Part shown: piece by piece, positions 44,178 through 53,847 of the stretch
How positions within the stretch are numbered: the first letter of the stretch is position 1
Layout of the letters: every line of letters begins with the position of its first letter
Assembly: GCA_903772945.1 (NCBI GenBank)
Contig: CAICTM010000225.1
Coordinates: 25,231-89,230, forward strand
Reading direction: 5' to 3'
DNA length: 64,000 nt
Source of the DNA: Seminavis robusta
Lineage: Eukaryota > Bacillariophyta > Bacillariophyceae > Naviculales > Naviculaceae
Made by a program: the position numbers and the translations under genes
Notes under the pieces: generated by a model
Told to the model about the DNA's origin: nothing
Database searches by the model: none
Seen by the model: only the letters and a program-made list of their open reading frames with translations

Positions 44178-44993
44178 TCATTTGGTTTCACCGACGTCTT
44201 CTTCCTTATTGCTTGCAGCAGGTTCCTTTTTTCGTGGCAAAATATCCTGATCAATGGGTACGACAAAGGGAAAGGTTCCATACAAGGACGAATCCTGAAT
44301 GGCCTTGAGAGACCAAATGGCGAGATCACTGAATGTGATTGCAAAATTGGTGGGTGAGAAATGATCGGCTTTGAGCTGTACATTTCCCCCGGGTTTATCG
44401 TTGAGCATTCCCGGTCTGGAAACAATGGTGTTGAATCCCAGCGTGTTGATGTTTTGGTGAATGTAAGCAATGACTTGGGTATTATCGTCGACGTTGGGTC
44501 CTAGTCCCATGACCCACTGTCCCACGGCCTTGAATACGGAGTGAATCATGGTGAGTGGTCTGTCTGGAGTGGGAGAAAAAGCGCCTGCTTGGTAGAGAAC
44601 GACCTTTGGGGGTGTACTACTGGTACTACTGCTAGTACTGCTAGTACTGCTAGTATTGTTTTCTTGAATGACCTGGGTAAGAGTGGTAAAAAAGGTGAGC
44701 ATGATATCTTTGGGGTATTCTTTTGGTTTTCCCATGGGAGCTCCTGCCATGCAGACGACATAGGTGGCTCCTTGAATGGTTTTGGCAATATCTTGTTTTT
44801 CAGTGAAAGTGCCTTGAACAATGACGAGTTGGTCTTTGTCTTTGTCTTTGTACTTGTCTTGAATTTCCTTATCAATCTTGTCAGGATTTCGGACACACGC
44901 TTGGACTTTGAAGCCAGCTTCCAAGGCCAACCTCAGAAAGTAATTGCCAGTGGAACCTGTTCCACCAAACAGACCAATTGTTTCTCCTGTCAT
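44178..44993 (-). CDS. Atypical short-chain dehydrogenase / NAD(P)-binding (NmrA-like) protein
   Basis: 271 residues. The N-terminal Rossmann motif IGLFGGTGSTGNYFLRLALE carries GxxGxxG, followed by the second strand KVQACVRNPDKI with a basic residue that favours NADP(H). Next is VVCMAGAP at the end of strand four and a later VVLYQAGAF strand; the catalytic YxxxK is not obvious, as usual in NAD(P)H-binding/NmrA-type atypical SDRs. A Ser/Thr-only loop (SSTSSTSSSTSST, about 115-128) interrupts the fold and is encoded by a trinucleotide-like run. The tail is charged, with no targeting signal. Substrate unknown. Its stop lies in a region with no downstream gene on that strand. Confidence 0.75.
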   Translation of the reverse strand: MTGETIGLFGGTGSTGNYFLRLALEAGFKVQACVRNPDKIDKEIQDKYKDKDKDQLVIVQGTFTEKQDIAKTIQGATYVVCMAGAPMGKPKEYPKDIMLTFFTTLTQVIQENNTSSTSSTSSSTSSTPPKVVLYQAGAFSPTPDRPLTMIHSVFKAVGQWVMGLGPNVDDNTQVIAYIHQNINTLGFNTIVSRPGMLNDKPGGNVQLKADHFSPTNFAITFSDLAIWSLKAIQDSSLYGTFPFVVPIDQDILPRKKEPAASNKEEDVGETK

Positions 44994-45467
44994 CCTTTAG
45001 TAATCAATCAATCAATCACAAAGTGGCTATAGTAATGGTATATGGTTGTACCGATAGAAGGATGGATGAAGCTTATTTTGTTCCTTCCAAAGAAAAATGA
45101 CTGCTGCAGCAACGATCTTTTGGACTTGGATCCAAAGATTTTCCGGGACTTGGACTTACTTGGATCCAAAGATATTCCCACGGGATTGACTTGGTACTGA
45201 AAGTATGCCACTGTGACGTCAAAGATATAGAGTTTGTGGTTTCATTTCAAGGTTGGTACTTCCGAGTGGATCTTAAGATCTTCGCGAGTGGACTGGACCC
45301 GTCTCTCGTGGATCCCACAAGTTGAAGACGAAAGAGGAAACGGCGAAGACGACCGAAACCGCTGCCAAGGGTATCCGTTTCATTTTGCGATCCAAAGCCA
45401 TAGCTTCTACCGTACAGTCGTATGCATAAATATAAAGCACTGCAGCGAATAAGAGTACTACGGTAGC

Positions 45468-47354
45468 ATGTCCTCTCATTTTCAGCACCATCAACATCAA
45501 CATCAGCAACCCCCAATTCCTGTTGGCATGCTGGAACACCACAACCATGAACTAGACGAACGAGGATTCGTGGTGAATCCTAGTTCCCGCGAGATTGCGC
45601 TTGGGTGGTTGGAGCAATGGCGTCGTTCCAAGTTGAGCAAAGCGTGGAAACGAGTCTTGGTGTCCTTAGTCAAGGGACAGCATTCAATGACGGAAACTTC
45701 GCTATGTGTTTGGAGACAAGTCATTAGTGAAACCACGGGAACTGCCGCCTTGGAACTCTTGCAACAGATCCCACTCAGCCAAGTCCAATGGGTCGACTAT
45801 GACACCAACATTCACGCTCAAGCAAACTTTTCAAGCTATGCAGGTAGTGCAGGTGGAGAAGACAGAAACAGATTCGCCATTTCACTCTTTCAAGCGCAAG
45901 AAGACGTCATCTTCAGAAGCATTCAGGATCCTCAAGCCATTAGAGATTGGGTTACCACTCTCAAGACTGTCCAGCAACACATTCAAAATGCAAAACATGA
46001 CACCAACAATGCTACCTTTGCTTTTGCTCATTCACCCATTTCTACACCAAATGCAAGTACTGCACACCAGTCTACCAGTAGTATACCCAAAAGCCAACCA
46101 GATCAGGTCTTGGATCTACTCTCCTTTGACAACACTACTCAACCCACCAATAGTAGTGGCAGTGCTCAAAATCCACTCTTCCCAGACTTGCTCGGCCAAC
46201 AGACTGTACCTATTTACCACCAGCAACACCACCAGCAACCTCAAAGTCAATCTCAAAACCAACCTTATCCATCACCAGTGCCTTCAAGTTCTTATCCACA
46301 GCCAAACACTTTTGGACGTTCTCAGAGTCCCACTCCTCCACTCATGCAAGCGAGGTCCATGAGTCCGACCCGGCCTCCCACGCACCATCATCATCACCAC
46401 CACAACCACATTCCACAAAATAACCATCAAAATCAGAATCGATCCCATAGTCCTCCTCCGCTCTCGTTTCACAATAATCCCTATGCCAGACAACCACAAT
46501 TCATCCAAAACAAAAATACAACTCCTGCACCAGCTCCTCCGCCGCCGCCTCCACCACGAGTACCGGTACCAATACAACAACCCACTGCAACTCGGCCTAC
46601 TCATCTTCATCAGCCACAGTGGAATCATACCCAACAACCACGTCCACAGCAGCACCCTTCCATGAACATGAACATGAACATGAACATGAACAATAACCGA
46701 GGAATGCACGCCAATAATCATACCAACAATCATCATACCAACAATCATCATCATGTCAGAGCTCATACGCCACCACCCAGGGCAAAACCACCGCCGCCCG
46801 TTCCAAGACCTACCAGTACGAACAATACGGCACGAACCTTCTCACAACCGACCATGCCACACCAAACCCATAATCATCACCATCACCACAAACCTCCGAC
46901 TCGCAGCAATAGTGCTCCACTGCCCCAACATGACAACAATGACAATAACAGCAGCAGTGCCAGACAAGCCGATATTAAACGACGTGTCATTCAAGATTGG
47001 GCACTACAACCACCACAATATTGTCAACTCAAACCACTCGCGGAACTCATACGAACCATTCCAAAAGTATTCCCGCCTCATGCCACTTACGTGCCCTCCC
47101 ATGCCTATTTTGAAAAATGGGATACCAGTCACATGTTTGATCTCAACACTGGCGGTGGTGGTGGTGGCAATCATAATAATCATCAAAAGGTCGTGCGAAA
47201 ATTACGATTCTTTTTGCATCCCGATAAATTGCCAAAGGATTTCTCGGACGATCAAGTATTCTTGTGCAAGGTACTGTGGGATGTCGTCAATGATGCACAG
47301 CAGCAGCAGCAAGAACTACAGCAACACCAGCAACAACGACCAACAGGAAAGTAA
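45468..47354 (+). CDS. PH-domain and C-terminal J-domain protein (auxilin-like)
   Basis: 628 residues. An N-terminal PH-like domain (about 44-175) starts GWLEQWRRSKLSKAWKRVLV and ends in an amphipathic helix with DWVTTLKTV. A long Pro/Gln/His/Asn-rich linker of about 330 residues follows, with HHHHHH, PPPPPPP and MNMNMN runs. The C-terminal J-domain has KVVRKLRFFLHPDKLPKDF with the HPD motif that activates Hsp70. A C-terminal J-domain with HPDKLP after a disordered linker is the auxilin/GAK plan, so a role in Hsc70-driven clathrin uncoating is plausible, with PH binding to phosphoinositides. A TATA-like ATATAAAG lies at about 45429, 40 nt upstream of the ATG. Confidence 0.78.
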   Translation: MSSHFQHHQHQHQQPPIPVGMLEHHNHELDERGFVVNPSSREIALGWLEQWRRSKLSKAWKRVLVSLVKGQHSMTETSLCVWRQVISETTGTAALELLQQIPLSQVQWVDYDTNIHAQANFSSYAGSAGGEDRNRFAISLFQAQEDVIFRSIQDPQAIRDWVTTLKTVQQHIQNAKHDTNNATFAFAHSPISTPNASTAHQSTSSIPKSQPDQVLDLLSFDNTTQPTNSSGSAQNPLFPDLLGQQTVPIYHQQHHQQPQSQSQNQPYPSPVPSSSYPQPNTFGRSQSPTPPLMQARSMSPTRPPTHHHHHHHNHIPQNNHQNQNRSHSPPPLSFHNNPYARQPQFIQNKNTTPAPAPPPPPPPRVPVPIQQPTATRPTHLHQPQWNHTQQPRPQQHPSMNMNMNMNMNNNRGMHANNHTNNHHTNNHHHVRAHTPPPRAKPPPPVPRPTSTNNTARTFSQPTMPHQTHNHHHHHKPPTRSNSAPLPQHDNNDNNSSSARQADIKRRVIQDWALQPPQYCQLKPLAELIRTIPKVFPPHATYVPSHAYFEKWDTSHMFDLNTGGGGGGNHNNHQKVVRKLRFFLHPDKLPKDFSDDQVFLCKVLWDVVNDAQQQQQELQQHQQQRPTGK

Positions 47355-49145
47355 AAAGAGTGACAATGACAAATTACAACAAATGAAAATGAGAATGAGA
47401 ATGGAGAGAGTGGGCGCATTTGAATAATAGTGGCGACCGGTGGATTTGGAAACGAGGAATGAAATTACGTGAATCGAATCGAATCGGAAGGCAAACGTGG
47501 AGTCGAGACGATTGACGAAGGAAATTCGAGGCTACTAATTTTTAAGATGCAGGGATCGACAGGTACTGTCTTTCGAAGAATTACACTGTACCCAGGCAGC
47601 AAACACCGTGTGCAAAAAAAGGATGGTTGAGCGCACCAATCGGCACGACGAATTTTGGTGAAGACTTTAACGGAACACAACAATTTGCTAGTAGAACTCG
47701 ATTTTTTTAAAAACCAGATTATGCCCACAACCGTGATCGACCCGATTGATTCGAACGGGCGTGGCGCTCAGAGTGCTTCCATGCAAGCAGGCAGCAACCA
47801 GAAACCATTCAAGCAAAAGATGAGACATTCGGTTGCAGTTTTAGATCCAATACATGCTTGATCAGCCATCGCTTTCTGAACAGCCCGGCCCCGGTATTAG
47901 ATACCGGTACGGTACCAGCTACGGCATGAACGATACGGTGTTCTCTGGAAGCCATGGTGCCTTCACTTCCAAGCAATATGCACTAGATTTACTCTTTGGA
48001 TAGTTCGTCACGTTGGCATTCAGCCGCACAATTTTCGGCGCTAGTCGCATCTATCCGAGCTAAACTGCCCGTCTGAGATCGAGCCCGTACCCAGCACGAC
48101 GTGGCGGCTCAACTGCTTCCAATCTTCTCCGGTGTGATCTTCTGCGCTCCCTGGCTTTCAACTTTGATTGGGACCTTGTTCAGAGCTTGGCTATTCTGGG
48201 TCGCTTTCAAGCTTTCGACACAAACTGGGCTCAAACCATGGAGGATCGCCCGACCTCACAGAATGAACCCCCACGGTTTTGAAGAAGCCTCCAATGCTGC
48301 TTCCAACTCCAACGGCGTTCAAAGAAGGAGAAGTCAGCACTTCGCCAACGGTCCGTGCTGTTTGCGCGAAGCACTCACGGCAGCGAGAGCACTTGTACGC
48401 AACCATGAGGTCTCTGTGATTTACTGAACATTCGCTGCACAGCGTAGTGGAAACAGCATTCTCGATGACATCCGCTAGTATGATATTCGAATGATCGATA
48501 AAGCTTGGATATGATCCTGAATTTCCTTGTCCGCCAACAGCTCGTTTACTTTTGTCAAGAATGATTGCATGTACTCGGTTCCATGGGTCCGATCCTGGAT
48601 GATCCGATCTCGGGGATGGGCAAATCTTGCAATAGCCCTGTATTGTAATGGAGTGTGACTCGCCAAAATCAGTTAAAAAGACGAAATTCGTATTTTTTCC
48701 GGAAGATACATTTAATTGGATTGCATTGGATTGCATTGCATTGGATTGCATTGAATTGGATTGAATTGGATTCCAAATAGTACTGATTCCACTTTTAGGT
48801 CAAGTGGAGCTACTAGACTATAGCAAGATCATGTCAATATGGGGCAATCCAATCAAATCCAATAGAGAAAAACAGCCAAAGTAAAAGATTGGCTTAGGGC
48901 ACACAATTTTTACAAAAACGCTCTAACAAATTCAACACAGAGCCATGGGCAAGTTTGCTCATCCCCTACCACATTCAGGTGGTTGGGGATATATTCAAAC
49001 AGATAAGATTGATTTGAGGCACCCCCCTACGGTAGTTCGCATATCAGAACCTCAAACGATTGGTACAGAAAGTACAGCAGGACCGTCGTGCCGGCATCAG
49101 CCCAATCCGTACACTACCTCTGTAGAATCGCTGTAGAGCCACTAG
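47355..49145. other. Intergenic with pentamer repeats
   Basis: No gene I can support. A run of ATTGG/ATTGC pentamers lies at 48717-48772. A minus-strand frame (48191-48751) has a Cys-rich stretch (CSECSVNHRDLMVAYKCSRC) but also runs through the pentamer array and shows no domain; I leave it out. Confidence 0.45.
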
Positions 49146-49199
49146 CCAATCAAACGTACATAGCCGACTGACGTCACAGCCGACTGACGTCAGTCGTGC

Positions 49200-49231
<32 letters not shown>

Positions 49232-49240
49232 TTTTTCTCT
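49146..49240 (+). promoter_or_regulatory. Paired CRE-type sites plus ATTT run, probable promoter
   Basis: Two direct copies of AGCCGACTGACGTCA place TGACGTCA palindromes (bZIP/CREB-type) at 49169-49176 and 49185-49192, exactly 16 bp apart. The second is inside a longer palindrome GACTGACGTCAGTC. A CCAAT box lies just upstream (49146) and an (ATTT)n run follows to 49236. It lies about 320 bp before the ORF at 49514. Regulatory role is inferred from motifs only. Confidence 0.5.
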
Positions 49241-49379
49241 GTGTCAGCTCGATCAGTCTCTCGTCGTGTTGTTTTCGTGTTGTTTTCGAAAGACCGACGG
49301 AGCATGCATCCAGTGGATTTCGAATTTCGAATTTGATCCAGATAGTGAAGCAAGACAATAAAACCGAGGTCATCCCTTC

Positions 49380-49470
49380 CGTATTCAGTAGCCGCAGAGG
49401 TACTTTGCAGAGGTGTACTTACCGCATTCAGTAGCCGCAGATTCAGTAGCCGCAGAGGTACTCCTCACCG
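49380..49470 (+). repeat. ATTCAGTAGCCGCAGA repeats
   Basis: Three copies of the 16-bp unit ATTCAGTAGCCGCAGA occur in 75 bp (near 49383, 49426 and 49441), the last two abutting. They lie in the 5' leader of the ORF at 49514. Confidence 0.7.
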
Positions 49471-49513
49471 CAGCCGAGGACATAGCCGCTTTCATCGCAA
49501 TCCTCCGAAGACG

Positions 49514-50588
49514 ATGAGTGCGAGTACGAAAGAGGCGCCGGCTGGTATCGACCACTACATCCGGGACCTGTACTCCAGTGGACGGTTCCCCAAGGTGGAC
49601 GACAACGGCATGGTGTTCTTGGCGGCTGTTGGCAAGACAGGACGTGCCTCTGTGAAAGCTAGGACTCCTCTAGTGGCGGGGAAATTGGATCGGCATCTGC
49701 AGAACCATTTCCCGCAGGGAGCAGTCCACGGAGTCACATCCCCTGTTATGAGGGCCCTTGCAAGGAAGGACGAAGCTGCAGGCCAGTCCCAAATTACAAG
49801 TTTCTTCAAACCCGGGAAGGTCGTCGACAAGCCATGGAAGGCAAAGGAACAGTCTCTAGCAGCCATGGAATTCGAGATCCCAGCTTTCACTCGAATTTTC
49901 TTCTTCATGCCTGAGATATTTGACCGCAGCATCCTGGAAAAGCATTCAAAGTACAAGTGCATCGACCCAAAGACAGGCAAAGAGACCAGTGGACTCAAGA
50001 CTCCATGCCCCCACTGTGGCACCAATGAGCATGTGTCTTTGGTTGTGAGAAGTGGCCTGAAGCAAGGCCAACACAGAACAGTTACCCATGTCCCTCTATC
50101 AGGTCAGTGTTGTCAACCGGTGGTTGGATCCTTCAAAAAAAATGAGTGCCAAGCAGAAAGAAGTCTTTGATAACTCAGTCGAGCACGCAATCGAGCACTA
50201 TGGTAGCGCCGCCAACACGGACAATGTTGCCGTGCTCGCTGCGGAATCATTCGATCAAATGCACTTCAACATGATGCGACAGAGCAACGCTGGTCTCAGG
50301 GGTAGGCTGAGGCCCCAGCATGCCAAAGCTTTGCTCAGAGAGGGGGGTCAGCTGGTTCAGATGGCCGCCATCAATCAACATGCGGCTGGCAAGAGAAAGG
50401 CTGCTCCAAAGCAAGGCGGTCTGACCAAAGCCAAGCTGTTGGACTCCTCCACAAGCTTCGCAGACATGAAGAATGGGCCAGGGTCCTGGGAAAGTCCATC
50501 CAAAAGACAAAGCCGAAGATGCGGGAGGTTCTGCTGCAGTGCTTTGAGGGCAAGCCAGAAGGCCATGTGTTCCACTCCCACTAGCTAG
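49514..50588 (+). pseudogene. Transposase-like N-terminal region with PIP-box motif, frame-shifted
   Basis: The first frame (49514 to about 50105) gives a basic N-terminus, a PCNA-interacting-type motif QSQITSFFK (residues 91-99), then FMPEIFDRSILEKHSKYKCI and a zinc-binding-like TPCPHCGTNEH. This layout resembles the N-terminal part of large algal DDE transposons. The coding signal then moves one frame at about 50090-50110 (DPSKKMSAKQKEVFDNSVEH, TDNVAVLAAESFDQMHFNMM) and ends at 50588 without any catalytic domain. A GT-AG intron of suitable phase would have to be about 45 nt, shorter than others here. I take it as a truncated remnant, though a two-frame gene with a small intron is possible. 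Confidence 0.5.
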
Positions 50589-50600
50589 CTACCCTGGTGG

Positions 50601-50651
50601 TTGGGCCCCAAGGGGCCCAATCTTTGTGGTTCTAAGCCCCCTGCGGGGGCT
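50601..50651 (+). terminator. Two strong GC hairpins 3' of the transposase-like ORF
   Basis: TTGGGCCCC-AA-GGGGCCCAA (50601-50620) and AGCCCCC-TGC-GGGGGCT (50635-50651) lie 15 nt apart, only 13 nt after the stop, followed by an A-rich stretch (50671-50678). Such stable stems are rare in this window. A role in RNA 3'-end formation or element ends is inference. Confidence 0.4.
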
Positions 50652-50944
50652 CAACCTTTATAGTACTAGCTAAAAAAAATTTCGTGCTAAGCAAAAAGTG
50701 AGAATAGAATACTAAATAATTTTACTGGGATTGACAGAGACAAGCAACAAGAAGACGATCAACTTGTGGACTTCTACAGTACTAGTACCACCCGGTAAAG
50801 CGAATTCGGAGCATCCGGCATTGGTTAGCTGTGCTCAAAAGTTGATGCGAATCGAATCGAAACCACCACTCGACCGTCCAAACAATTTATCAATTGCAGC
50901 AAAAAGTGAGTATTCTAAATATAATTTACAAAGAGAAGAAAACA

Positions 50945-51724
50945 ATGGAGACATTGAACAAGCTGCCATCAGTCAAATCTCAGTACGAGGACGCTGCGTA
51001 TTCTAGGTATGTCCAATCTCGAGCCAATGCCTCTCTCTACAATGAATACATTGACTATTCCTTCTTCCAAGAGATGAATGGAGTGATAGAGAGCAGAAAG
51101 GCTGACGACGGTAGTATTGCTGTATTGGATCTGGGCTGCGGCAACGCCGTTTTAGGACGCAAGCTGTTGAAACTAAACCTGTCGGCTGAGCTCCACGTGA
51201 CTGGTATTGATCAATCCACTAGTATGTTGAAGGAAGCCAGTCGTCTTTGTCAAGAAGATGGGCTCTCTTCTCAACTTACACTGATAGAAGGAAGTGTTAC
51301 AAGGTTACCGCAAAGTTTGGCTGCTGCGTCCTTTGACGTCGTGATGAGTGGATTTGTCATTGTCCACATGGAAACGGAGACCATGCTGCAGGATTTCTTT
51401 GTACAAGTTGCCAAGAGCCTGAAGAGTGGTGGCCGCACTCTGCACATCAACCCCGTAGTCATAGCAGAAGAGGAAGTAACTCCACCAGAAGGGAGTGCTC
51501 ATTTGGCCCAGCTTCCTATCTTGCATGATGAAACCGGTCAAGTGGAACATACCATTGAGCTATACGACCACTTTTGGTCCACAAAGACCATGATAGCAGC
51601 CGCAAGAGCTGCAGGTTTGGTCGATGTCTCCATCACGACAGCCAAGATTGATCCCAAATCGTCTACTTGGACCGAGGAAACCTTGCCGGTCACGGCTATT
51701 CTCTTGTCCGCTCGAAAGCCATAA
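50945..51724 (+). CDS. Class I SAM-dependent methyltransferase
   Basis: 259 residues from the ATG at 50945 (METLNKLPSVKSQYEDAA), preferred over 50894 because it opens the conserved helix. Motif I VLDLGCGNAVLGRKLL binds SAM; motif II VTGIDQSTSMLKEA carries the acidic residue that holds the ribose. Next comes LIEGSVTRLP, then motif IV FDVVMSGFVIVHME and motif V region KSLKSGGRTLHINP. The start YxxAAYSRYVQSRANA and the IVHME box recall small-molecule methyltransferases of the UbiE/Coq5 type; the substrate is not predictable. Cytosolic, no targeting signal. Convergent with the HSF gene, 115 bp between the stops. Confidence 0.82.
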   Translation: METLNKLPSVKSQYEDAAYSRYVQSRANASLYNEYIDYSFFQEMNGVIESRKADDGSIAVLDLGCGNAVLGRKLLKLNLSAELHVTGIDQSTSMLKEASRLCQEDGLSSQLTLIEGSVTRLPQSLAAASFDVVMSGFVIVHMETETMLQDFFVQVAKSLKSGGRTLHINPVVIAEEEVTPPEGSAHLAQLPILHDETGQVEHTIELYDHFWSTKTMIAAARAAGLVDVSITTAKIDPKSSTWTEETLPVTAILLSARKP

Positions 51725-51839
51725 CCAGCTGCAAGTCATAGATGGCTACAGTATTGGTATATGAGCTAAAGTAAAATTATGAATTATAATGCCAAAAATG
51801 CGTACGGAAGATTTCATGTCGTTTTCCCAGCCTGTACCT

Positions 51840-53847
51840 CTACAGGCCTCCTCTCTTGGCTTCTTCTCGTCTCTCCATCTGTTCTCGTCTCAAAGCTTCA
51901 TCATCAAAGGCTATCTGTCCATGGGGACCAGCCACGGAAAGTCGGCCCAAGCGTGGGTGGACTCCTCCAGGTTGAGGCCGAAACATCATCTGTCCGTTGA
52001 TGCCATGCTCGCCGGCATTCATAGCCCCGTGTAGCAGCGATTGCTGAAGCTGCGGTTGCAACAGTTGCGCGGTGATGTCTGCATGGTTACGACCAGCGTA
52101 GTCCGTCAGGGTGGACACTTGCGACGGAAGTTGGTTCGTAGGGGAGGTAAGTGAGCGCAACTGGCTGGCATCGAGCTGCTGCGAGGAGCGACGGTTTCTC
52201 AGGAAGATATCTTGGCCAAACCTTTCAGAAACCGCTGATGGGTTTGACAAGCCTGAGAGCGAATCAGGGATTCGATTGTGTGACGCAAGCAGCCGGAGGA
52301 CGGCCGGGTCCGTTGTGTCGAGGGACGATATGCTTCGTCGCCCCTGCGGAAGTGTTGGGAAGGAAGGCTGTAGTTGCTGATGCGCGTCGAGTTGTCTCTG
52401 CCGAGAAAGCCGTTGAAGGAGATCTTCATTTTGGAGAAGGCCTCCAGTAGATCCAGGAAGTTGTCGAAAAGCAGACGAGTTCAAACCACCTTGTTGAGAG
52501 CCCGGGGGGAACATTGAATTGGAGGCAGGCTGTAGAGACGACGCCGATTGACCGCGCGAAGATGCCATCATGGCGAGCCAGGGGTCCGGCTGTTCTACAG
52601 TAGAAGCTTGGAGAGCGGCGAGACGACGAGCTTGAAGAGAATCCATCTGGTCTGTCCCTGCTGAAAGCATCGACAAACGTGCAGCATCACTCATGGGAAA
52701 GGAGTCCTGTATAGCCGTGAGCCTGAGGCCAGCGTCAGCTGGGGCTGAATTCTGAATGGCAGACAGCCGGTGAACTTCCGCGGCAGTCAATGGGTGTTGG
52801 TCCCTTCCAATGCTCTGGAGAATTGCCAAGCGTTGAGCAAGCGACGAAGATGCACTCGTAGCCGTCTCGCGGCCGAGTGCTCCCAGCATAGACCGAGCGT
52901 TCTCTTGTTCGTACCTTTGCAGCAACGAAGCGGGGGGAGCACCTGTTGGAGGGACAATCTGATCTGCTCGATTGGCAGTTGCTGCCGAAGACAACGCCAG
53001 GTCTGCCGACAGTTGGCTTTGTAGGGCAAGAGACCCACTACGGTCGGTTCGTAGCCCAGGACCTTCTGCCCCTAGTGCTGCTTGGGTAGCTGCAGATGGT
53101 GGCGCCTTGCGAGGCGAGCCCTTAGTTCGGGCCTTCTTCCGGGGCTGTTTCTTGTCCCCTCCTTCGTCCTTGTCATCCTTCTCCTTCTTGATGTAAACCT
53201 CCTTCTTCAACTTCTTAAGGAGACCAGGTCTTCCGCGCAGGAACTTGTCATGGGTATAGCCCAGCACCCCTTCAGGAACTCGTTCGTCCGGTACACGCCG
53301 AAAGCCCCTGAAGAAAGATTATCAAACAAAAGTAAGCTTGCGACACTTGTACGGGCGATGTGGCTGGTGGTCGATCAAAGAAAGAAGCAAAGACTTACCA
53401 TCGATTGAAGTTTCGCGTAACACTGGAGAACTTGTTGCCTCGAAAGTGCCTGATCAGGAGCTGCATGGAGAAGGCGTCCCTGTTGACAGCCAATGCGTCT
53501 CCCTCAGGAAGCCACCAGATTGCGTCGGGTGCAATCTGTTCGTCCAACAGATACCGGACCTTGTCAGGAAACCGATTCTGGTCCAACACATAGTTTTCAT
53601 CCTCAGAAGAGGAGTCCTCCTCCTCTTCTTCGGGCTTGTCGGGGCTTGGCTTTCGGTCCTCCTCTCCCTCTTCGGCGTCCACCGATAAGGTCGCTGATCC
53701 CTCCTCTTGCTGCTCATCCTCTTCGTCCTCGCTGTCCAAGTTGGCTTCTTGGGCGGCTCTCTTTCGGTCCTGAGGCATCCTTGCAGGCTGGCTAAGCTCG
53801 TCTGCTTGTGTTTGTTCAGTTCGCTCACTCGATTCTTCATGGCACAC
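51840..53847 (-). CDS. Heat shock transcription factor
   Basis: Exons 53847-53399 and 53307-51840, joined across a 91-nt GT-AG intron. About 638 residues. A Glu/Asp/Ser-rich N-terminus (about 1-85) precedes the HSF DNA-binding domain at about 93-190: AIWWLPEGDALAVNRDAFSM, then LLIRHFRGNKFSSVTRNFNR and, after the intron, WGFRRVPDE and YTHDKFLRGRPGLLKKLKK. The recognition helix (FSSVTRNFNRWGF) is intact. A basic KKQPRKKARTKGSPRK segment is a likely NLS. There is no clear HR-A/B coiled coil; the long Gln/Ser/Leu-rich tail repeats RLxxLQ/RLxxIQ units and may activate transcription. HSF families are expanded in diatoms. A start at the later Met (MPQDRKRAAQ) is possible. Confidence 0.88.

Noticed and set aside
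46284-46766. Met/Val/Trp-rich minus-strand frame
   Set aside because: Shadow of the Pro/His/Asn-rich linker of the PH/J-domain gene.
48191-48751. Cys-containing minus-strand frame of 186 codons
   Set aside because: It starts in a pentamer repeat array, has no domain and the opposite strand is equally open. An exon cannot be excluded but is not supported.
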